Source of the DNA: Elymus sibiricus
Taxonomy: Eukaryota; Streptophyta; Magnoliopsida; Poales; Poaceae
Length of the DNA: 64,000 nt
Assembly (NCBI GenBank): GCA_039707655.1
Contig: CM077676.1
Location: 240,764,866-240,828,865 of the forward strand
Direction of reading: 5' to 3'
The position numbers and the translations under genes were made by a program. The notes beneath the pieces were generated by a model. The model searched no databases and was not told the DNA's origin. It saw only the letters and a list, made by a program, of their open reading frames with translations. Of this stretch, positions 56,730 to 64,000 are shown in pieces; position 1 is the first letter of the stretch, and every line of letters starts with the position of its first letter.

Positions 56730-58969
56730 TGTGACGCCCCCGACTCGACCGTGCACTAATCATACACGCAAATGCGCATGATCAAGATCAGAGACTCACG
56801 GGAAGATATCACAACACAACTCTAGACACAAATTAAAGTCATACAGCTTTATATTACAAGCCAGGCCATGAAGGCTCGAATACATAAGTCAGCGGAAGCA
56901 ACAATATCTGAGTACAGACATAACTAAACAAGTTTGCCTTAAGAAGGCTAAGCAAAACAACGACAACTAGATCGAAAAGGCACAGGCCTCCTGCCTGGGA
57001 GCCTCCGAACTACTCCTGGTCGGCGGTCTCCATGTAGTAGTAGGCTCCGTCGGGGTAGTAGTAGTCATCGGCGGGATCAGCTGGCTCCGGGGGTCCGTCA
57101 TCTGATCGCAGCAATCGGGTGGGGGGAAAAAGGTAGCAAAGCAACCGTGAGTACTCATCCAAAGTACTCGCAAGACTTACATCTGATCTATGCTAAGTAT
57201 GCATCGGTATCAAAGGGAAGGGGTTGTATCTATGGACTAAACTGCAGAAATGCCAGAATAGAGGGAGAAGACCTAGCCTATCGAAGACTAGCATCTTGCA
57301 GCATGTTGCAGCATTAGAAGAGTGCAGATTAGCATATTATAAAGTAATAAGTAAGTAGTAGCAACGCCCAGAGATCCTTCCTTGACTCCCTGCGAGAAAG
57401 TGATCCCGGAGCCAACATATTATTAAGCACCACAAGTATCCAGTTCTAGTTGTAGTAGATCGGGATACTCTCCGAGCGTCCTGTTACCGTGGACATGGCT
57501 ATTCGAATAGATAACTTCCCTGCAGGGGTGCACCAACTTACCCAACACGCTCGATTAACTCTGACCGGACACACTTTTATCGGGTCATGCCCGGCCTCGG
57601 CTGATCGACATGCCATAGTCCTACCTAGGCTCAACAGAGAGGCCAGCACGCCGGTCTACATCCTAAGCGCTCAGGGGTCTTGGGCCCATCACCCTTTGCA
57701 CTCTTGCGCGTTGCGTACACGGCCGGGACCAGACCTAGCCCCTGTATACACACGCAGGCTGTCGCAGTCCACCCGGGCGCGCGCCGCTCAACTGCTGACG
57801 TCTGGAGAGCTTTCGGAAGAATCATACGATGCCGAGTGCCCATACTTTTTCCCGTGTGTTGGTTAGTGCGAAAAGGCCAGAGGCCTACTCAGATCACATA
57901 TCCAAACCCGTTAGTCTGTTGGGAGCTCGCGGTAACGATCAGTGATCCTGTCGCCCTGTCTCGCGGACTTACGGCAAGGGTCAGGCCCATCCCTCTCTAG
58001 GGCGGTCTGCCTGCCCAGCCGGGCCGCGTAATTATCTCGCGAGTACCCTCATGCCCGACTTCAGTAACTCTCGCGGGTACCCCTCGGGGTCGACCCGACT
58101 TCAACAAGGGACCAAGGTAAAGTCAAAGTATCCATGTGTCTGTAACATCAAGGGGGAAATCCGAGGAATCACCCTCGATGGATTCCCACTCGATGTATCC
58201 GTCAAGGTGAACTTAGAGGAATTACCCTCGATGGGTTCACGCATGAGGAGTTGCACGACAGAGGCATCATCGGAGGTGGTGAAAGAGGAATCACCCTCGG
58301 TAACCCACAACCGGCTGGCTACGCTACAGAGATATCATCAGGAGTGAGGTAGGAGGTATCACCCTCGGCACTCGATAGTAGCTCTACAGAGTTGTACAAC
58401 TAAGGGGGGGGGGTGCGGTGCTGTGTCGGTCTCTGCACGTTGATCACACTGATCGAGCATCCGGAAGCAAAGCATGGCAACACGGACAAGGGTGCGGGGC
58501 CACTGATGGATCACTAACCAACCTATACTAAGTATTTAGGATAGCAGGTAAGGTATGAACAGCGGTTACAAAAACAGGCTATGCATCAGAATAGGAACTT
58601 TCGGACAACAGTAGCAAAATCTAATGCAAGCACGAGAGAGAAAGAATGGGCGATATAGGAATGATCAAGGGGGTTTTGCTTGCCTGGAAGCTCTGCTGAA
58701 AGGGGCTGGACGTCAGGGGCGTAGTTGTACTCGGGAGCAGCGTCAGTCTCGGAGTCTACCGGAGAGAAGAGGGGGAAGAAACAATAAATATAGAGCAAAC
58801 AAATGCACCACAATGCATGACATGGCAATACGCTGTGCTAGGGGTGACCTAACCCAGTGCTACACTTTAAAGACGGAGCATGAAAATATCTGGGAATATT
58901 TTCCCGGCTTTAGGCAATTATCGGACAGACGATCCGGAGGGGAAGGTTCCATGTTTGTAGTGTTGGAGG
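56730..58969 (-). mobile_element. LTR-like element Z (probably a Gypsy LTR, minus orientation)
   Basis: Starts TGTGACGCCCCCGAC exactly where X gag breaks. On the minus strand it ends GGGGGCGTCACA, similar to the end of the Tekay-like LTR (GGCGTGACA), so I read it as an LTR lying backwards. No ORF worth calling. It is cut at 58969 by the Copia LTR, so its full length is unknown. It contains repeated AATCACCCTCG-type words at about 58160-58360 (four near-copies of ATCACCCTCG/ATTACCCTCG). Family name not assigned. Confidence 0.6.
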
Positions 58970-60983
58970 TGTAGGTGAACGCGACAGAAAACAAAATTTT
59001 CGGTATAGCGACCACGCCCAGGAACACTATGGAGATGCATACAAGGTTTGGATCTGATCGTTACCGACTCGTAGCGCAGCGGAAGTAGAGTCGATGTAGA
59101 TCGTTGGTGCAGATCCCCGCAGCTAGGATTTACAACCTCCCAACCGCGAGGATGTACTCCCTCGTCTGCCCCTCGGACAGTCCCTCGAACAGCCCTCCGG
59201 GAGGCGGTCGGACAGTCCCCCGGAGGATGTCATGGACAGCCCTTCGGGAGGACCCTCGAAACTCGGACAGTAACTCGGACAGCCCTTCAGGAGGCACTCG
59301 CGAACAGCCCCTCGGGCAAAAAGATCGAACCTACGACCTCTCTACGGGGTTGCACACATACGGTGTCATCTATCCGGTAGGGCTTCGCTGTCCAGAACTA
59401 GTTCCCACCAGAACCCAGACAGCCTTTCGGCTCTACGAAACTGTTTCGTGTGAGGGAGAGAAGAAAGGCAGATCATGCATGCCATTTGGTGAGAGAGTTG
59501 GAGTGAGTGTGGAGAGCTCCTCTCCACCTCTATTTATAGGAGAAGGCGGGGTGGAGGGGCTGAAAATTCAGCCAGAAAAAGGGGTCCGTTCCCTCCCAGG
59601 CCTTCTCCAAGATCTTTTGGTAAAAGCCCCAAAAAGTGGCTTTCCAAAAAGCAACCAAAAAGTGCTTTTCACTATTCACAAAAACATTTTTCCGTGACCG
59701 TTAGATCCGAAAATATTTCTGTAGGTCTTAGAACATTTCCAGTACCCACTAAAATAATATTGGACGCGTTCCAAAACAATTCCGGATTAGTGATTTTCAT
59801 CTGCGAAAAGCAACCAAAGCGGTTCTGGCAGCTCCGGAACATTTCCGGGTTTTTTCTCTGAAAAAATCCCAGAAGTTCCCAGAACAATTCTGGCACCCTC
59901 TAATAATTTCCAGGCGTGTGCCGAAACCATTTTGACTTAATGGTATACTCCGAAACAACCTTTCGATTTCACCAAAACTATTCCGGTGTTCTCTCTCCGA
60001 AACTTTTCCGTTGTCTCTGAAACTTTTCCGGTGACTTTCTCTCAGACTCCCTGTCTAGCATTCAGTAGATAGATGACCCTTAAGCATGTGACCCTATAGG
60101 TTCGGTGAAGTATAGACATGACCGGAACACTTTCCGATCAATGATCAACATCGGAGCCGTGGACACCCATATTGACCCCTATACCCACACGAATAAATAT
60201 TCGAGTGAACCTCCAGTTGCCGTGTGCCAATCCTGTTGCATCGCGATATGTTACAAATACCCGAGGTGAGATTTATCAGCATCCCTATGGATCAACAACT
60301 TGTCCACTATGCCTGTTACCTCGTTACCGGTTTTGTTCTCTTTTCTCGTTCCCGTGTTCCGGCATCCCTGTGATCAAATCACAATGTGTCTGGCCAGACG
60401 ATGATGGATACCAAAACACCGAGAGGGCCCAAAGAATATCTCTCCATCGTCAGAGGAGTAAATCCCAATCTTGAGCTATCAAGTCCCTTGTCACACTTTC
60501 CCATGAACCGGTAAGCCGCCGTAATATCCACCCATTTACGGATGACGTTTAACAAACCCCAAAGTTCATGAAGCAAGCATGAAGAAACTCGATACTCTCA
60601 TGGTCTAAGGAATTATGCAAACATAAACCATCTCAGTGTTATAAACCATTAACTTGTGATGAATGTATCTCATAGCATAACATCAATCGGGTCGATTCAA
60701 CACAAGTGTTCTTCTAACATCGTGTCCTCAAAGTTGCCGGCATAGTCATGCCCATGATCAGGAAAACAGAACCATCATGCAACACTTGAGCTAGTCTTAG
60801 AGGCCAGACTAGGAATACATTTTACCGTTTATTATTCCACACGTGCATATGAGTTTTCCTCCGAGCCTCGTGGTTATTGCAGACTCGAGAACCATAGCAG
60901 TTATAGCATGGAATATAAACATAATTATGAACATGGAGATAAATAATAACATTTATTATTTCCTCTAGGGCATATCTCCTACA
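58970..60983 (-). repeat. Copia LTR (Angela/WIS-like), minus orientation
   Basis: TGTAGGTGAAC at left, CTCCTACA at right (about 2.0 kb). On the minus strand it starts TGTAGGAGATATGCCCTAGA, close to the well-known TGTTGGAGATATGCCC start of Angela/WIS/BARE LTRs. It is the 3' LTR, since the polypurine tract adjoins its right end. Contains short repeats of ACAGCCCTTCGGGAGG (59160-59330). No gene. Confidence 0.8.
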
Positions 60984-61000
60984 GACTCCCACTTGCACTA
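60984..61000 (-). promoter_or_regulatory. Copia polypurine tract
   Basis: Plus strand GACTCCCACTTGCACTA; minus strand GCAAGTGGGAGTC next to the LTR start, as in Angela-type elements. Confidence 0.75.
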
Positions 61001-64000
61001 GAGTCAATAATCTAGTCAATGCTAATGCACTTTACACCTATGGCATACTGGTGTAAAACATGCTTCGCATGTGGTATAGCCTGATGTCCAACGGATCTGA
61101 CAACTTCAGCTCCATGTGTATCTTTGCATATCCTCGCATTTTCACGCTTTCACAAAATTCTTATTTTGTGTGGACTTGGTTTTGTATATATGTGAATCAC
61201 TGGTCGAACCTTGATTCCTCAGGCTGAGCTATGGAGCAACTATCTACAATAGTGTCCCATTGACCAAAGCCTTCTTGGAACCATACTAAGTTCATGAATG
61301 AACTATATGATTCAACATCTTCTTTGTCGCTTCTAAAGCGTCAACATACTTAGCCTTTGTTATAGAATTCGCCACAGTAACCTGTTTGGAACAATTTCCA
61401 ACTACCGTGTCACCATATCGTGTATTACACAAAACCCTTAATTTAAATCGAAAATTGCATGGAGCATTAATGAAGACTGTATCGATGTAATTTCTTACTA
61501 CGAGCACTTCATAATCTCTGCTTGCGAGAAAACATGTCATCAGTGCTACTTTAGTACCCAATGACATTTTTCAATGTTGTCCCATGATCAGTACTTTGAT
61601 CACTTTGGTATCTATACTCGCAACAGCTTGGGAGTATCGGACATATCTTGTTGTTTTACATACCATGGAATACATGATTAATCCAAACACAAGAGTGTGT
61701 GGAATCTCCATCATGTATTCTGCTCATCAGTGTTTTAGGACATCGAGTCTTGCAAAACTCTTTCCATGTGACTTCGGCAAGAATCACTCCTTGGCGTTCT
61801 TATGCTAAACTGTTTTAGCATCTTGCCAATATGTATTTTTGGCTTATCCTATTAGGCAATTCTATCTTCGTAGATAATTATGCCTAATATCAAGGCTACT
61901 TATCCCAAGCACTTTATCAAAAAACTATTTTCAATGAAGTCCTAATTCGTGTCAAGAAATTTATATTATTTCCAATCAACAATGTGTCAAGCACACAAGG
62001 TTTTCAGAAATATTATTATGCTCCCACTTACTTTCTTGCAACCACAAGCATCTTCGTTATCCATTGATGAAATCAAACTCTTTTGACTATTTCATCAAAA
62101 ACAAAGATTCCAACTCCATTTTGCTCTCTTCTGTCCATTGCTGGAACTCTGAAGTTTGCATACACACTAGCATCCTCTGGAATGACAAAATACCTTGGAC
62201 TGTATCACATGCAAGTCCTAGGTTGTATTTCCATTTCATGGAAATCCTTTTGGCATCCATGTAACATATCTCATGATTGAAATATGAATTAATTGCTAGT
62301 TTAACCCGAACCGACTTTAAGCATCGCTACGGAGAGACAATCTCGCCGTAGTTAATTCCTTGAATTTGTTATAAGCAACAAGTCGAGCTTTATGGATAAA
62401 ACATTTTTATCCATATCAGTTTATAGTTCCATAAATATTCGTTAGACTCTAAGTCTTCCGAAAGGTGTATCAAGATTTTAATCTTGAATCATTTATATGG
62501 AAACTATCTCGGATTGTATTGACATTTAGCCAATTTCGGAGTCAGGGCCCATCAATGCTTCCTTGTGTATCGTAGGTATACTGTTGTCTAACAACAATAT
62601 CTCATTTGTGCACCTGAGAGGTTTGCACGAGTTTTGCCTACGTGGTTCAGCTGCAAGTTCGACCGAAGTCCATACATCTCATGTAGAGGCTTCCGTATCA
62701 GTCGCAGTAGGAAACTCTGGAATCACTTCCAAGGTTTCTTTCCTTTGATCTAATGACGAAGATACTGTTATCTCATCGAGTTGCACTGTCCTCCCACTCA
62801 CCTTTTTGCAAGAACCATTTTCTTCAAAATCATACCGCTTTTTGTGGCAAAACTTTTTGCCTCGGTATAGTGGTGGGGAATACCCAATAACTTGGGCTAA
62901 CCTACAAAGTAGCACTTGTCTGATTTGGAATAGGTTTGTAAACATTTTAAACAAGCCCCATATTCCAAATGTTAAGAAAAGATATAACATGGTTGGGTGT
63001 ACCATACCATGGCATTATTTCAACAGATCTGATGGCGCTCTTTTCAGTGTAAAAGCCGCACTCTCTAAAGCATTACTTTAAAAGGGATAATGGCAAATTA
63101 ATTTATGTCATCTTTGTTCTTACCATGTCATAAATGGTTTGATTACATCTTCACGGACATTCCACTCACAGTGGTGTTCCGGGAGGTGTAAGTTATGAAA
63201 CTCTTTTCACAACTCATCAGACATTCGCTAAACTTGTAACTCAAATATTCCTTTCTGCAATCTAGTTTGCAGAAACATAACTTTTCTTGTTACAATAATT
63301 TCTACTTCATTTTTGAAAACCTTTTGAAAGATTTCAAAAGATCCAGACATACGTCTCATCAAGTAAATATCCATATATCTACTTGAGTCATTTCAGAAGA
63401 TAGATAAATCCACTGCTAGCAACAACATTTATTGGACTACACACATCATAATGTATGATCACCAATAAGTTTGTTGCTCGTTCCTCATGGCCTGTGAACG
63501 GTATTTCAGTCACTTCACTTTTCGGATGAAAGTTGCAAGTGTCAGATGATTCATAATCAAATGACTTCAAAAACCATCATGATGGAATTTTCCATGCGGG
63601 TTTCTCCAATGTGACCAAATGCAGTGCCACACATATGTGGTATTCTTTTAGTCTTGCGACATTTAGTGTCAGTGTTATGGATGTATCATATTACCATCAA
63701 TATTCATAACATACATCCCATCCATGATGGAAGTATGGCCCTTATGTTATTCATAATACTGAACAACAATTGTTATTTTTTGAACAACACTCTTGCAACA
63801 AACATTATGCAAATGGGCTAGACTGTATAAAACTCTAAAATGAAATATGAAAGGAAATACAGAGGTAATGTATTATTATCAATATTCATAACATACTCTC
63901 ATTCATAATGAAAGTATGGCCCTTATGTTATTCATAACACCGAACATCAAAAGTTCTCTTATGAACAACCTTCTTGCAAGATACCTTATGCAATGGGCTA
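61001..64000 (-). pseudogene. Copia internal region, heavily decayed pol; continues past the window
   Basis: Recognisable pol pieces lie in the right order on the minus strand: 63388-63570 (FTGHEERATNLLVIIHYDVC, pre-integrase/integrase start), 62679-63005 (SGRTVQLDEI, the linker between integrase and RT), 61292-61567 (GNCSKQVTVANSITKAKYVD, RNase H end). Frames are broken every few dozen codons and I could not recover the RT core or catalytic motifs. Open frames on the plus strand here are chance. No 5' LTR in the window. Confidence 0.7.
63694..64000 (+). repeat. Direct repeat inside the Copia remnant
   Basis: ATCAATATTCATAACATAC at about 63696 recurs at about 63878. The similarity continues through AAGTATGGCCCTTATGTTAT, GAACAAC and TTATGCAAATGGGCTA to the window end (repeat about 125 bp, period about 181 bp). 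Confidence 0.7.

Noticed and set aside
61584..63821. Plus-strand ORFs of 60-91 codons
   Set aside because: They lie opposite to the decayed minus-strand Copia pol and show no domain.
1..64000. CRISPR arrays, operons, rRNA or tRNA genes, prokaryotic-type regulatory sites
   Set aside because: None seen; the window is plant repetitive DNA and such features are not expected.

Overview
This window is intergenic DNA of a large grass genome, most likely a Triticeae species (wheat, Aegilops or barley group). I see no host gene, tRNA or rRNA. The basis is the composition: Athila-, Tat- and Tekay-type Gypsy elements, an Angela/WIS-like Copia element, two large CACTA (En/Spm) transposons and one TRIM, almost all nested in each other. 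Several boundaries are fixed by target-site duplications (TSDs).

Layout from the left. Positions 1-3199 are the 3' part of an unassigned retroelement ('W') with a broken minus-strand gene, hit by a 450-bp tandem TRIM (473-922, TSD GAAAC). From 3200 comes a minus-strand Athila-like 3' LTR ('Y'). A minus-strand Tat-type element ('X') is inserted in the 3' non-coding region of Y. A 4.08-kb block spanning the Y/X junction is tandemly duplicated (3807-7885 and 7886 onward). X carries an antisense (plus-strand) Transposase_28-type ORF. Its second copy is split by CACTA2 (11499-50705, TSD ACC). The transposase gene of CACTA2 is split by an Athila element (20256-44660, TSD CTTTA). The reverse transcriptase of that Athila is split by CACTA1 (26750-37846, TSD CAG), and its gag/protease part by a truncated Tekay-like element (38196 to about 42,720). 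X resumes at 50706 with the rest of the antisense ORF, then its minus-strand gag-pol remnant to 56729. That is cut by a further LTR ('Z', 56730-58969), which is cut by a minus-strand Copia element running out of the window (58970-64000).

Each CACTA element has a minus-strand transposase gene (Transpos_assoc, Transposase_21, DUF4218 and DUF4216-like regions) and a minus-strand second gene ending in a Ulp1/C48-protease-like domain. Both elements also carry extra cargo: an RNase H1 hybrid-binding-like domain joined to a membrane helix in CACTA1, and a GRF-zinc-finger-like gene plus a very acidic ORF in CACTA2. Nearly all coding regions carry stops or frameshifts. The best preserved are the Athila pol frame, the C48 protease exons of CACTA2 and the CACTA1 transposase.

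The observations I rank highest are: a 195-bp near-perfect palindrome upstream of the CACTA1 second gene, one arm of which is repeated upstream of the CACTA1 transposase gene (a layout that could generate self-silencing hairpin RNA); a second 206-bp palindrome built from sub-terminal repeats inside CACTA1; a two-copy higher-order repeat inside CACTA2; the microhomology-bounded duplication across a nested junction; and the opposite fates of the protease active site in the two CACTA elements.
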